Below are positions 1 through 7,539 of a stretch of 64,000 nucleotides of DNA, piece by piece (within the stretch, counting starts at the first letter, position 1; each line of letters begins with the position of its first letter). The notes under the pieces were generated by a model, which was given only the letters and a program-made list of their open reading frames with translations, was not told the origin of the DNA and made no database searches. A program made the position numbers and the translations under genes. The DNA lies in NCBI RefSeq assembly GCF_003860585.1, contig NZ_CP034159.1, positions 1,426,001 to 1,490,000 of the forward strand, written 5' to 3'. This DNA comes from Kaistella carnis. GTDB lineage: Bacteria > Bacteroidota > Bacteroidia > Flavobacteriales > Weeksellaceae.

Positions 1-376
1 ATTCATCAGGATTTACTTCTGAAGGCGTCATGGTGTTCTGAATTTTATTTTGATAATATTCATCTGCCAAAAATCTTTCATTAACCTTATCATCTGGAGT
101 ATTTCCATAATACGGCGGATTTCCACCTTTTGGACTCACGAAATCTATTTCGTAACCAGCATCTACTAATACCGCCCAAGGATGCGTAACTTCACCTAAA
201 TAATAACCGGTAGATTCACCAGTGTTTCCTAATTCGCCGTGGCTCGTAACCACGAATAATACTTTTTTGCTCATTCTGTTAGATTTTATTGTTTGTGCAT
301 TTATCATATTAATCCCTAAAAAAAGAATACAACCCGTTAAGAAAATAATCTTGGATAAAAACTTGTTGTGATTCAT
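1..376 (-). CDS. DJ-1/PfpI-family protein, N-terminal part (cut by window edge)
   Basis: This is the first about 125 residues of a gene running off the left edge; the complete second copy lies at 34930-35709. The ATG at 374-376 starts a signal peptide (hydrophobic stretch IIFLTGCILFLGIN, then NAQ). The mature part begins with the beta strand KKVLFVVTSHG typical of Hsp31-like DJ-1/PfpI proteins. The catalytic cysteine region lies outside the window. The stretch is identical to the second copy as far as I can read. It lies downstream of the Crp/Fnr gene on the same strand. Confidence 0.85.
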   Translation of the reverse strand, partial: MNHNKFLSKIIFLTGCILFLGINMINAQTIKSNRMSKKVLFVVTSHGELGNTGESTGYYLGEVTHPWAVLVDAGYEIDFVSPKGGNPPYYGNTPDDKVNERFLADEYYQNKIQNTMTPSEVNPDE

Positions 377-475
377 TTTACTATTGATTTTTAATGATTT
401 GATAGTGCAAAGGTAAATGCACCTCTCCACAAACAACAGGACCTACCTCACAACTTTTTTGTGACCTACATCACA

Positions 476-1039
476 TTACACCGAAAGCCGACTCAAGGTT
501 TCTCTGGAAACACCTAAATATGAAGCGATTAATGTTTTGGGCAATCGTTGTAAAAGTGTGGGATATTGAGAAATAAATTGTTCGTAGCGTTCTTTGGCAT
601 TGCTATTCAGCAGAGACAAAATTCTTCTTTGGAGTGCTATATAACCATTATTAGACTTTTTCCTGAAAAAATGTTCTATTTTATGCATATCTGCACAGAG
701 TTTCTCTCGGTTATAGAGAGACAAAGTAAGTACTTCGGTAGATTCTAATGCATCAATGGTAAAAGTAGCTTCCGTTTGATTAAAATACGCCTGATAATCG
801 GTAATCCACCAATCTTCCATTGCAAATTGCATGATGTGCTCTTTCCCTTCTTTATTCAGGTAAGATGCTTTTAACAAACCATTCATCACAAAATAATCAT
901 TTTGTACGGTATCTCCTTCTTGAATTAAAATCTGATGCTTTTTAAATTTTTTCAAGGTAAAATGAGACAGGATGTACTCGAACTCCTGGTCAGTTAATGG
1001 CGTAATTTTCTCAATTTGACGTCTTAAAATCTCACTCAT
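476..1039 (-). CDS. Crp/Fnr-family transcriptional regulator (copy 1)
   Basis: 187 residues with an N-terminal cyclic-nucleotide-binding-like beta roll (residues about 20-110, including HQILIQEGDTVQNDYFVMNG) and a C-terminal helix-turn-helix (SYLGVSRETLSRLS at the very end). The C-terminus is short for the family but the recognition helix is present. There is no Fnr-type cysteine cluster. It is upstream of and on the same strand as the DJ-1 gene, so it may control that gene or respond to the same stress; this is inference. The identical protein is encoded at 35809-36372. Confidence 0.85.
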   Translation of the reverse strand: MSEILRRQIEKITPLTDQEFEYILSHFTLKKFKKHQILIQEGDTVQNDYFVMNGLLKASYLNKEGKEHIMQFAMEDWWITDYQAYFNQTEATFTIDALESTEVLTLSLYNREKLCADMHKIEHFFRKKSNNGYIALQRRILSLLNSNAKERYEQFISQYPTLLQRLPKTLIASYLGVSRETLSRLSV

Positions 1040-1081
1040 ATTTTTATCATTCTAAATTGCAAACAAAAGAATTGTTGCCTC

Positions 1082-1089
1082 CAAATGTA
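1082..1089 (-). promoter_or_regulatory. Candidate Bacteroidota -7 box for the Crp/Fnr gene
   Basis: The minus strand reads TACATTTG, matching the TAnnTTTG consensus, 43 bases before the Crp/Fnr start. A good -33 TTTG at normal spacing is not evident, so this is tentative. The same site occurs at 36415-36422. Confidence 0.3.
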
Positions 1090-1102
1090 AACTATTGAAA
1101 CC

Positions 1103-1132
1103 AAAAAATCCATCACTCTTGATGGGCTTTTT
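1103..1132. terminator. Small hairpin flanked by A- and T-runs
   Basis: CCATCA (1110-1115) pairs with TGATGG (1120-1125); an A-run precedes and a T-run follows, so it could terminate on either strand. It separates the Crp/Fnr upstream region from the cassette region. The same hairpin recurs at 36436-36465. Confidence 0.4.
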
Positions 1133-1309
1133 AAATATGGTAGATGGAATTCTTATGGATTGTTGGAGAAAACAAAAGCTATAGAATGATATCTTGGTCG
1201 GACCTATTTTTGTGTTTGTGGATTGTAAAAATCAATTGATAAAAGAAATCCGAAAAAGCAGTTTATCATTTTACTGAAACAACAAATAAATATCGCAAAA
1301 AAGTTTTCA

Positions 1310-1438
1310 GGATCTGAAGGAACTAATGCCTCATACAACTCTATTTTTACTGTTAATTCTTTAGCCAAAACTATCACAGCGATGATTGTATTGAAATTGG
1401 TAATCTTAGGAAAATGGAATTTTAACGAACCTATATAA
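1310..1438 (+). pseudogene. Fragment of a serine hydrolase (beta-lactamase-like)
   Basis: The + strand reads FTVNSLAKTITAMIVLKLV and then GKWNFNEPI before a stop at 1436-1438. This resembles the SxxK helix region of penicillin-binding-protein-like serine hydrolases, compare the intact gene at 29306. No start or remainder is seen, so it is probably a decayed cassette whose end (CGTCGTATAA at about 1500) still abuts the attC-like site. The rest of 1133-1500 holds nothing I can identify. The assignment is by eye and tentative. Confidence 0.4.
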
Positions 1439-1500
1439 GTATACCATCCATTAAAATTGTCTCGCAGTTGAAATAAAAATTTTATCTCAAAAAAAAATAC

Positions 1501-1588
1501 GTCGTATAATAACTAAGCTTTAGCTTCGCTCTGTTCACTTCGTTCGGGTCGTTTTGTCTGCAGGACACAAGATGAAAGCCCGTTGAAC
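1501..1588 (+). other. attC-like site, short-hairpin type with internal insertion
   Basis: R'' side GTCGTATAATAAC, then AAGCTTTAGC. A 25-base insertion relative to the other hairpin sites lies before a GTTTTGTC/GACACAAGA stem, and the R' core GTTGAAC is at 1582-1588. It has the same frame as the sites at 3259, 11764, 14252, 30387 and 34032. Confidence 0.5.
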
Positions 1589-1650
1589 GGAAGCTCCGGT
1601 AGTTTTTCAGCAGTATGATGGTTCTCTTATGGGGATATCGTTTTTAGAAT
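1582..1650 (-). mobile_element. Degenerate solo left end of the IS91-like element
   Basis: GTTGAACGGAAGCTCCGG followed by sequence resembling bases 3312-3380 of the intact IS91-like copy (CTTATGG, ATCG, TTTTAGAAT), but no transposase follows. About 70 bases remain. The duplicate lies at 36915-36983. Confidence 0.5.
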
Positions 1651-1768
1651 GTAAATACGTATATAAGTAGTTTTCATCGAAAATTTTAGCGATCAATTGA
1701 ATTTTTTAGCAAGTAGAAAGTTTTCGTATTTTTATACCACTTGCAGAAATACCAAAACGTATCTGCAA
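1650..1768 (+). other. attC-like site (long type A, degraded left arm)
   Basis: The right arm has the type A pattern (AGTAGAAAGTTTTCGTATT, then TTGCAGAAATACC) and ends at the core CGTATCTGC (1758-1766), which lacks one T of the usual GTTATCTGC. The left arm is weaker (GTATATAAGTAG). The first bases of the following cassette, ATCTGCA, complement its end TGCAGAT at 2302-2308. Confidence 0.55.
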
Positions 1769-1782
1769 TATTTCACCAAACT

Positions 1783-2310
1783 ATGTGTAAAGAATTATTT
1801 GACAAATTACGCGCTGATACGGCTGAGCTTTATAAGAGTTATCGTTTAAATCATTTTAGCTTATTTTATATTCACAAATATTATGTAGAAAAAAGTAACG
1901 AGCATACTTTAGAAAATTTTGTAATTGAAGATAAAATCAATGAATCAGTTCGTTTCGATGGTGAGAATATGATTAAGGAAACTTTTGATAATGGTAAGTA
2001 TCAATTTTTAGTTTCTTCATCAGCGATTGTTAATTTTTATCAAATATGGGAAGATAAGTATCGAAAAAAGATCTCGAAAGAAGTAAATATAGATGTTATC
2101 AACAGTGAAGTTTATTACGAACTTAACAAACTAAGACAATCAATTATACATAACAGTCATAGACCAACCCCGGAATTTAAAAAAGTTGCAAGTAATTTTA
2201 AATTCATATTAATAGATGATAAATTAGAACTTACTGTAGAGGAAATTCATAAAATCTATAAAATATTACTGCAGGAAATTGATGATTTAGAAAAAAAGTA
2301 CTGCAGATAA
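1783..2310 (+). CDS. HEPN-like cassette protein (copy 1)
   Basis: 175 residues from the ATG at 1783; an upstream TTG at 1741 lies inside the attC-like site and is unlikely. The protein is helical and charged. Near residue 128 it carries NKLRQSIIHNSHRP, with an R-x4-H motif as in HEPN ribonuclease domains of toxin-antitoxin, abortive-infection and RNA-processing proteins. No other domain is recognised. The stop codon overlaps the attC R'' core (GATAAC). The partner gene usual for HEPN-MNT modules is absent. The duplicate at 37116 differs by Ile to Val next to the histidine. The HEPN call is by motif only. Confidence 0.5.
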   Translation: MCKELFDKLRADTAELYKSYRLNHFSLFYIHKYYVEKSNEHTLENFVIEDKINESVRFDGENMIKETFDNGKYQFLVSSSAIVNFYQIWEDKYRKKISKEVNIDVINSEVYYELNKLRQSIIHNSHRPTPEFKKVASNFKFILIDDKLELTVEEIHKIYKILLQEIDDLEKKYCR

Positions 2311-2430
2311 CATATTTATACAAGCGGGTATGTAGTTTTCGTCGACGATTTTAGCGGTTAATTTAGTTTTTAGCAAGTAGAACGTTTTCGTATATTTATC
2401 CCTCTTACAGAAATACCAAACCGTTACCAG
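2303..2430 (+). other. attC-like site, long type A
   Basis: R'' GCAGATAAC (2303-2311), left arm ATATTTATACAAGCGGGTA, right arm ending TTACAGAAATACCAAACC, R' GTTACCAG (2423-2430). The arms are imperfectly complementary over about 19 bases next to the cores, and pairing continues inward (GTTTTCG with GAACGTTTTCG-type sequence). Confidence 0.7.
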
Positions 2431-2441
2431 TAATTTTAGAA

Positions 2442-3254
2442 ATGAAGAAATTAACCAGGAGGAAATTTATAAAAACAGGAATATTAGCCACAATTGGATT
2501 AGTACTTTTGGACTCACTTTGGTTTGAAAAATATTTAATTGACTGGAATTATTTTGACATCTCAAAATCGGAAAAGAATAAGATAAGAATCATACAAATT
2601 TCGGATTTACATTTAGATCAATTAAGATACTTTCACAAATCTATTGCGAAAAAAATAAATTCAATGAAACCCGATTTAATATTCATCACCGGAGATTCTG
2701 TTGATAAAACAGAAAAAATAGAACATTTGAACTTATTCCTTGAATTAATTGATAATTCGATTAAAAAGTACGCTATAACGGGAAATTGGGAATATTGGGG
2801 AAATGTTAATCTTGAAGAACTTAAAAGTGTCTATTCGAAAAATAATTGCGAATTGTTAATAAACGAGAATAGAAATGTTTCAATAAGAGATCGTGATATA
2901 ACAATAATTGGAATTGACGATTTAATTGGCGGCAATCCTGATTTCGGAAAAGCGACTGAAAATCTAAAAGATACTGAAACAAATATCGTTTTATCACACT
3001 GTCCCGAACAAAGAGATATAATTGCAAAACAAAAAGGAAATTTAAATATTGATCTAGTTCTTTCTGGTCATACTCACGGAGGACAAATTACATTTTTAGG
3101 AATTGTTCCTTTCAAACCTCAAGGAAGTGGAAGATATTTAAAAGGTTGGTATAAAGACTCGGAACCAAAAATGTATATTTCAAAAGGAATTGGAACGAGT
3201 ATTTTACCAATTAGATTTGGGGCAAGAGCAGAAGTGGTAGAAATGGAAATATAA
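2442..3254 (+). CDS. Tat-exported metallophosphoesterase, YkuE/YaeI-like (copy 1)
   Basis: 270 residues. The N-terminus LTRRKFIKTG and the hydrophobic stretch after it form a twin-arginine signal. The calcineurin-like metallophosphoesterase motifs follow in order: SDLHLD (D-x-H), ITGDSVD (GDxxD), GNWEYW (the GNHE motif with Trp replacing His), SHCPE and GHTHGGQ. The fold binds two metals. Loss of the usual GNHE histidine may lower or alter activity, although the asparagine remains. YkuE/YaeI relatives act on phospholipid-type substrates at the membrane; the substrate here is unknown. It is the only gene of its cassette, and the duplicate at 37775 is identical. Confidence 0.85.
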   Translation: MKKLTRRKFIKTGILATIGLVLLDSLWFEKYLIDWNYFDISKSEKNKIRIIQISDLHLDQLRYFHKSIAKKINSMKPDLIFITGDSVDKTEKIEHLNLFLELIDNSIKKYAITGNWEYWGNVNLEELKSVYSKNNCELLINENRNVSIRDRDITIIGIDDLIGGNPDFGKATENLKDTETNIVLSHCPEQRDIIAKQKGNLNIDLVLSGHTHGGQITFLGIVPFKPQGSGRYLKGWYKDSEPKMYISKGIGTSILPIRFGARAEVVEMEI

Positions 3255-3258
3255 AAAC

Positions 3259-3318
3259 TACTGGTAATAACTAAGCTTTCGTTTTGTCTGAAAGACAAGA
3301 AATGAAAGTCCGTTGAAC
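3259..3318 (+). other. attC-like site, short-hairpin type
   Basis: R'' TACTGGTAATAAC (3259-3271), then a hairpin with CTTTCGTTTTGTC (3276-3288) pairing GACAAGAAATGAAAG (3294-3308), then R' GTTGAAC (3312-3318). TACTGGTAA complements the cassette start TTACCAGTA at 2424. The R' doubles as the left end of the IS91-like element. Confidence 0.6.
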
Positions 3319-3390
3319 GGAACCTCCGGTGGCTTTTCCTCCCCAGTTGGTCACCTTATGGAGTTATCGATTTTAGAATTTAGGATAATA

Positions 3391-3421
3391 GAGCAGTTTT
3401 TTAGAAGGACTGCTTTTTTTG
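3391..3421 (+). terminator. Rho-independent terminator in the IS91-like left end
   Basis: AGCAGT (3392-3397) pairs with ACTGCT (3409-3414), followed by a T-run on the + strand. It points with the cassettes and would stop transcription leaving the upstream cassette before it enters the element antisense. Equivalent hairpins occur in the other copies and remnants. Confidence 0.6.
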
Positions 3422-3499
3422 GGAACTGAGGTGAGATTTTTTGAAGCACTCACCGGCTTTTCTTTACTTTTAAGATATAAAATCCCTTACCCACAAAGT

Positions 3500-4606
3500 T
3501 TATTTTGCAGACGAGGCATTGAAAACGGCAAGAAAATCCTGAGGTGGGCCACGTTGTCCGAAAAGTGCGATGGTGATTAAATTTCCTTCCTTGCAACACC
3601 GACATTTTTTAAGCAAAGTTTTCGGTTTTACTTCTGTAATCTGGATTTTTAAATCTGATTGTAAATCCTGAAGTTTTCCACGTTTCCAGGAGCTGCTTAA
3701 AATCCCGTAATGCCTTATTCTCACAAATCTTCGAGGCAAAATATGAAGACTAAATCTGCGCACAAATTCAGTATTCGATAAAGTCATTTCCTTTTTCTGA
3801 CCTTCTTTACGATAATCTTTGTACCCAAAACGAACTTCTTTATCGGTAACTTCTTGGATCCGATGATTACTGATCGCAACTTTGTGGGTGTATCGTCCTA
3901 AATATTCGATCACCTGTTTCGGTCCACCAAATGGTCTTTTGCCATAAACGACCCAGTTTTTGGTGAAGAGTTGATCGATTAAATCCTGGTCTTTAATTCC
4001 GGAAGCTCTTAATAAAGCCACAAACTTTGCCCGAAAAACTTTGCTCATCGCTTTTACACAGAAAAGGTATTTGTCAGATTTTATCTTCGCCCGCCATTTT
4101 CCTTGTTTATTAATGGCGCCACCCGGAACAATGCAGTGCAAGTGAGGATGAAGACTTAAATTCTGTCCCCAAGTATGTAAAATCGCAATCATTCCCAGTT
4201 GGATTCCCTTATTTTTACCAAACTGATTTAATGTTGCCCAAGCCGCTTCAAATAAGGTTTTGTACAATAATGCCGGTTGAGAGATCGCCAAACCATTCAA
4301 CTCTTTAGGAAGCGTAAAAACCACGTGGTAATAACTACACGGCAATAATTCCGCTTCTCGTTTCTGAATCCATTCTTCTCTTTCATGGCCTTGACACCCG
4401 GGAAAATGCCGATTCCGAAATGAGTTGTAACTGATGGAAAGATTACCACAACCATCGCACGCATCAATATGACCTCCCAATGCAGAAGTTCTACAATACG
4501 ATAAAGCGCGAAGCGTTTTTTCCTGATGAACCGTAAAATTCTGAGCCGATAAATTGATTTTACGAATGACTTCTGCTACACTTCCGCCTTTACTTCGGAT
4601 TTCCAT
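3500..4606 (-). CDS. IS91-family HUH (Y1/Y2) transposase, copy 1, damaged zinc finger
   Basis: About 368 residues from the ATG at 4604-4606, which overlaps the end of the recombinase gene, so translation is probably coupled. Order: N-terminal zinc ribbon (CDGCG near residue 44), the HUH motif (HPHLHCIVPGG), and the region with the candidate catalytic Tyr (VIEYLGRYTHK). It would nick and initiate rolling-circle transposition. Compared with copies 2 and 4, two zinc-finger cysteines are Phe (SFRNRHFPGC instead of SCRNRHCPQC), so this copy may be inactive although the frame is open. The C-terminus has a CRCC motif. Confidence 0.85.
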   Translation of the reverse strand: MEIRSKGGSVAEVIRKINLSAQNFTVHQEKTLRALSYCRTSALGGHIDACDGCGNLSISYNSFRNRHFPGCQGHEREEWIQKREAELLPCSYYHVVFTLPKELNGLAISQPALLYKTLFEAAWATLNQFGKNKGIQLGMIAILHTWGQNLSLHPHLHCIVPGGAINKQGKWRAKIKSDKYLFCVKAMSKVFRAKFVALLRASGIKDQDLIDQLFTKNWVVYGKRPFGGPKQVIEYLGRYTHKVAISNHRIQEVTDKEVRFGYKDYRKEGQKKEMTLSNTEFVRRFSLHILPRRFVRIRHYGILSSSWKRGKLQDLQSDLKIQITEVKPKTLLKKCRCCKEGNLITIALFGQRGPPQDFLAVFNASSAK

Positions 4607-5531
4607 TTTTGCTGTACAAAGTAAAAATGGTATCCAAAGGGCTGTGCGGTTTTTGATCCGACAATTGACAGACATGAAGATATTCCATGGTCGACTCAAT
4701 TCTTTCATGACCCAAAAGTTTCTGAACCATAATGATTGAAACACCATCTTCCAATAAATGCGTGGCAAAGCTGTGTCGCAAAGTGTGCGTATGAACAATT
4801 TTGGTAATTCCTGCTTTTTTGCTCACGGTTTTGATGACCCACTGCACGCCGCGCTGACTGTATCTGGAATCAAAATCCGCTTTGCCGGAATCTGGCTGGT
4901 CAATCTCTTCAATATTTCTATTTTGATTTCCATTGAATAAATATTGCGTCGGATTTTCCACGGAAATAAAGGTTTTAAGTCCCCGAATTAAATGTTCGGA
5001 TAAAGGAACATAACGGTCTTTTTGACCTTTACCCTGAACAACATGCAGCATTTGTCGGTCAAAATCCAGATGATGAAGTTCGATATTCCGCACTTCCATA
5101 CATCGAAGCCCACACCCGTAAATCAGACCGATGAGCAGTTTGTGTTTCAGTAACTGCGCCGTTTGCAGCATACGCCAAACTTCCTGACGGCTTAAAATAG
5201 TCGGCAGTTTTTTGACTTTTGGAATGGCTGGAAGATGCAGAAAGCTGTAGGGCAACCCTTCCATTTTCAATAAAAAGCGAAGTCCAAAAACCGTGTGTTT
5301 AAAATAGGTTTGGGAAGGTGTTTTGCTGCGTTGTTGAAGTTCGAAGAGATAATCTTTGATGTCTTCCGGATCCAATTCCGTAGGGATTTTACCGAAATGA
5401 AGCGCAATTGCAGCAACATGCCGGGAATAATTATCAAAGGTTCTGGGACTTTTTCCCTGTATTGAAATATTTCTTTCGAAACGTTGTATCAGTTCAGAAA
5501 AACCTTTAACTTCGCTTGAAGCGCGATTCAA
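4590..5531 (-). CDS. IS91-associated tyrosine recombinase, copy 1
   Basis: 313 residues: N-terminal SAM-like DNA-binding domain (residues about 10-95) and C-terminal catalytic domain with the first Arg in YGCGLRCMEV, Lys in GKGQKDR, HTLRHSF (H-x-x-R), LLGH and the Tyr nucleophile in MEYLHV. The tail HSPLD recalls the SPLD ending of integron integrases. The region between the Lys motif and HTLRHSF is too short for the IntI-specific insertion, so I class it as the recombinase carried by many Bacteroidota IS91-like elements. The ORF begins at TTG; an upstream ATG in frame only with a different A-tract length is discussed in the findings. Confidence 0.85.
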   Translation of the reverse strand: MNRASSEVKGFSELIQRFERNISIQGKSPRTFDNYSRHVAAIALHFGKIPTELDPEDIKDYLFELQQRSKTPSQTYFKHTVFGLRFLLKMEGLPYSFLHLPAIPKVKKLPTILSRQEVWRMLQTAQLLKHKLLIGLIYGCGLRCMEVRNIELHHLDFDRQMLHVVQGKGQKDRYVPLSEHLIRGLKTFISVENPTQYLFNGNQNRNIEEIDQPDSGKADFDSRYSQRGVQWVIKTVSKKAGITKIVHTHTLRHSFATHLLEDGVSIIMVQKLLGHERIESTMEYLHVCQLSDQKPHSPLDTIFTLYSKNGNPK

Positions 5532-5651
5532 AATTTTGTTCGTTCTTAAATCCTCCGGAGATTTTTTTTGTAGCCATTTTAGAGATTTTATTTTATGTTA
5601 TGATCAAACAAAGTTAATAAAACAGCCTCAGGAAAAGCTACCGGAGGTTTA

Positions 5652-5778
5652 GTTCAACACGGGTTTGGCAAAAGTGGCGGTTTAGTGCTCCGCAGACACA
5701 TTTGTGGTTAATCAAAGTTTGGTTCTCCGCATCAACATTTGTGGTGAAAATCGCCACCTTCGCCAAGCCCGAAAACGT
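5652..5778 (+). other. attC-like site, type C, interrupted by IS1182-like element
   Basis: R'' GTTCAAC, left arm GGGTTTGGCAAAAGTGGCGG, right arm CGCCACCTTCGCCAAGCCC, then AAAACGT at 5772-5778. After the insertion the R' continues as ACGTTAGCGG at 7492. Removing the IS1182-like element and one ACGT repeat restores AAAACGTTAGCGG. Confidence 0.65.
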
Positions 5779-7491
5779 CAGTCTGTGAAAAAACCTCCGT
5801 TTATTACTTCAAAAATAGCTAAATTATTTCAATAATACGGGAGGAAATTCGTATATTTAATAATGCAACACATCACAGGAATAGCCCGCAATCAAATGGT
5901 TTTTACAAGTTTAGAAGATTCGATTTCTGAAGATAATTCGGTTCGGTTTGTAGATGCCTTTGTTGAGAATATCGATTTAAAAGCATTAGGTTTTGAACTG
6001 CAAATGCTAAAAACGGAAGGACGACCGAGTTTCAGTACGCAAACATTTCTCAAAATCTATTTGTATGGTTATCTGAATGGACTTCGGAGTTCACGGAAAC
6101 TCGAAAAAGAATGTGTGCGCAATATTGAATTACAATGGCTTTTATTTGGACTTGTACCCAATTACCACAGCATTTCTGATTTTAGAAAAAACAATCCGTC
6201 GGGTTTAAAAAAGCTGTTCAAAGTATTCGTTTCTTTTTTGAAAGATGCAGATCTAATTGCTGGAGAAACCATCGCCATTGACGGTACTAAAAGTAGAGCG
6301 CACAACAGCAAAAAAGCCAATTTTAATCAAAAGAAAATTGATAAACACTTGGCTTATATTGAAGAGAAAACACAGCAATACCTGGATGAATTGGCTCAGA
6401 ATGACGAGAAAGAAAATAGCATGACAATCACTAAGATTCAGGAAAAGATTGAAAGATTAAAGAAAAATAAACTCGGCTACGAAGTCTTAGAAGAAAAACT
6501 AAAAGCAAGTGGCGAACCTCAGATAAGTACTACCGATGAAGATTCACGAGCACTGTTGGTTCAGGGGCAAGTTGTAGAAGTAAGTTATAATATTCAAGCC
6601 GCTGTTGATGCTCAATATAATTTGGTTGTGGCTACACACACCATTAATCGTAATGATCGTAATGCTTTGAGCGCAATTGCAATTGAAGCTAAGGAGAATT
6701 TGGGAATTGAAACATTCACTGCTTTAGTTGACAAAGGTTATCACAATGGTCGGGAAATCACCCAATGCAAAGAGCAAAACATTATCACCATTGTTGCGCA
6801 TCCAGATCAGGGAAAAAGCAACGAAAATGGCACTCAACCAGATTATTTTGTTTCAAAATTCATTTACAATACAGACGATGACACTTACACTTGTCCGGCA
6901 AACCAAGTTTTAAAAACGACGGGACGATGGCACAAGAAAACCCGCGATAGAGACAGCTACGACTTCAAAAAATACCGAACTCCAGCTTGTAAAGAATGTC
7001 CTGTAAAATCACTTTGTACGAGCAGAACAGGAGGCCGAGAGATTGATAGAAGTCAATATGCCGATGCTGTTGCAGAAAACAATCAGCGCTACCAAGCTAA
7101 TGCGCAATTATACCGAAAGCGGCAGGAGATCAACGAGCATATTTTCGGAACAATCAAAAGGCAGTGGGGCTACAATCACACGAATTTAACGGGACTTGAA
7201 AAAGTAAATGGTGAACACAGTTTAATCATGCTGGTGTATAACATCAAACGTGCGATAAATATTCTTGGAGTTCCGGAATTAATTGCCAAATTGAAGAACT
7301 GGAAGTCACCTTACAAAGCGAAAGGTTGTTTTGTTTTTAGACAGACTTGTTTTGCGTTTATTTTAGCCCCATTGGAAAATACATTATCAATTGCAGCATA
7401 AAAAATAGCCGATCTTAAAACGCATTTATTGAGGTGTGGAAGGTTGGTTTTCTTAAGGAATTACTGGAAAGCTGAGTTTATTCACAGCCTG
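5779..7491 (+). mobile_element. IS1182-like insertion sequence, copy 1
   Basis: 1713 bases with imperfect terminal inverted repeats (CAGTCTGTGAAAAAAC at the left; complement of the right end CAGGCTGTGAATAAAC). Flanked by 4-base direct repeats ACGT at 5775-5778 and 7492-7495, which come from the attC R' core. One complete transposase gene. Confidence 0.85.
5863..7401 (+). CDS. IS1182-family DDE transposase
   Basis: 512 residues. The N-terminal transposase domain holds FLKIYLYGYLNGLRSSRKLE. The catalytic core carries IAIDGTKSRAHNS (first Asp) and ALVDKGYHNG (second Asp), followed by a cysteine region (CKECPVKSLC) and EHIFGTIKRQWGY with the distal Glu. The frame is complete. The second copy (17658-20568) is nearly identical in its shared part but is split by an IS256-like insertion. 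Confidence 0.9.
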   Translation: MQHITGIARNQMVFTSLEDSISEDNSVRFVDAFVENIDLKALGFELQMLKTEGRPSFSTQTFLKIYLYGYLNGLRSSRKLEKECVRNIELQWLLFGLVPNYHSISDFRKNNPSGLKKLFKVFVSFLKDADLIAGETIAIDGTKSRAHNSKKANFNQKKIDKHLAYIEEKTQQYLDELAQNDEKENSMTITKIQEKIERLKKNKLGYEVLEEKLKASGEPQISTTDEDSRALLVQGQVVEVSYNIQAAVDAQYNLVVATHTINRNDRNALSAIAIEAKENLGIETFTALVDKGYHNGREITQCKEQNIITIVAHPDQGKSNENGTQPDYFVSKFIYNTDDDTYTCPANQVLKTTGRWHKKTRDRDSYDFKKYRTPACKECPVKSLCTSRTGGREIDRSQYADAVAENNQRYQANAQLYRKRQEINEHIFGTIKRQWGYNHTNLTGLEKVNGEHSLIMLVYNIKRAINILGVPELIAKLKNWKSPYKAKGCFVFRQTCFAFILAPLENTLSIAA

Positions 7492-7539
7492 ACGTTAGCG
7501 GTAATTTTACAACGACACGAAAATAAATGACAACTACAT

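Larger units (their letters stand above)
1..3282. repeat. Left copy of a 3.3-kb direct duplication (offset 35333)
   Basis: Bases 1-3282 match 35334-38615 in the same orientation. The match covers the DJ-1 gene, the Crp/Fnr gene, a serine-hydrolase fragment, the HEPN cassette and the metallophosphoesterase cassette. I see eight single-base differences (near 1310, 1389, 1500, 1737, 2090, 2147, 2337 and 2408), all between about 1.3 and 2.4 kb. Similarity ends abruptly at 3283, inside the stem of an attC-like hairpin. The left end is outside the window. Confidence 0.95.
3312..5658 (-). mobile_element. IS91-like element copy 1 with tyrosine recombinase
   Basis: 2347 bases bounded by GTTGAAC (3312) and GTTCAAC (5652-5658). 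The ends form 28-base imperfect inverted repeats (3312-3339 and 5631-5658, sharing ACCTCCGGT and GCTTTTCC). Inside, on the minus strand, are a tyrosine recombinase and then a HUH transposase with overlapping start and stop. Copy 4 has the same length. Both ends fall on attC cores. Confidence 0.85.

Noticed and set aside
4590..5531. Calling the tyrosine recombinase an integron integrase (IntI)
   Set aside because: It lacks room for the IntI-specific insertion, overlaps an IS91 transposase gene, and is carried in several copies inside inverted repeats.
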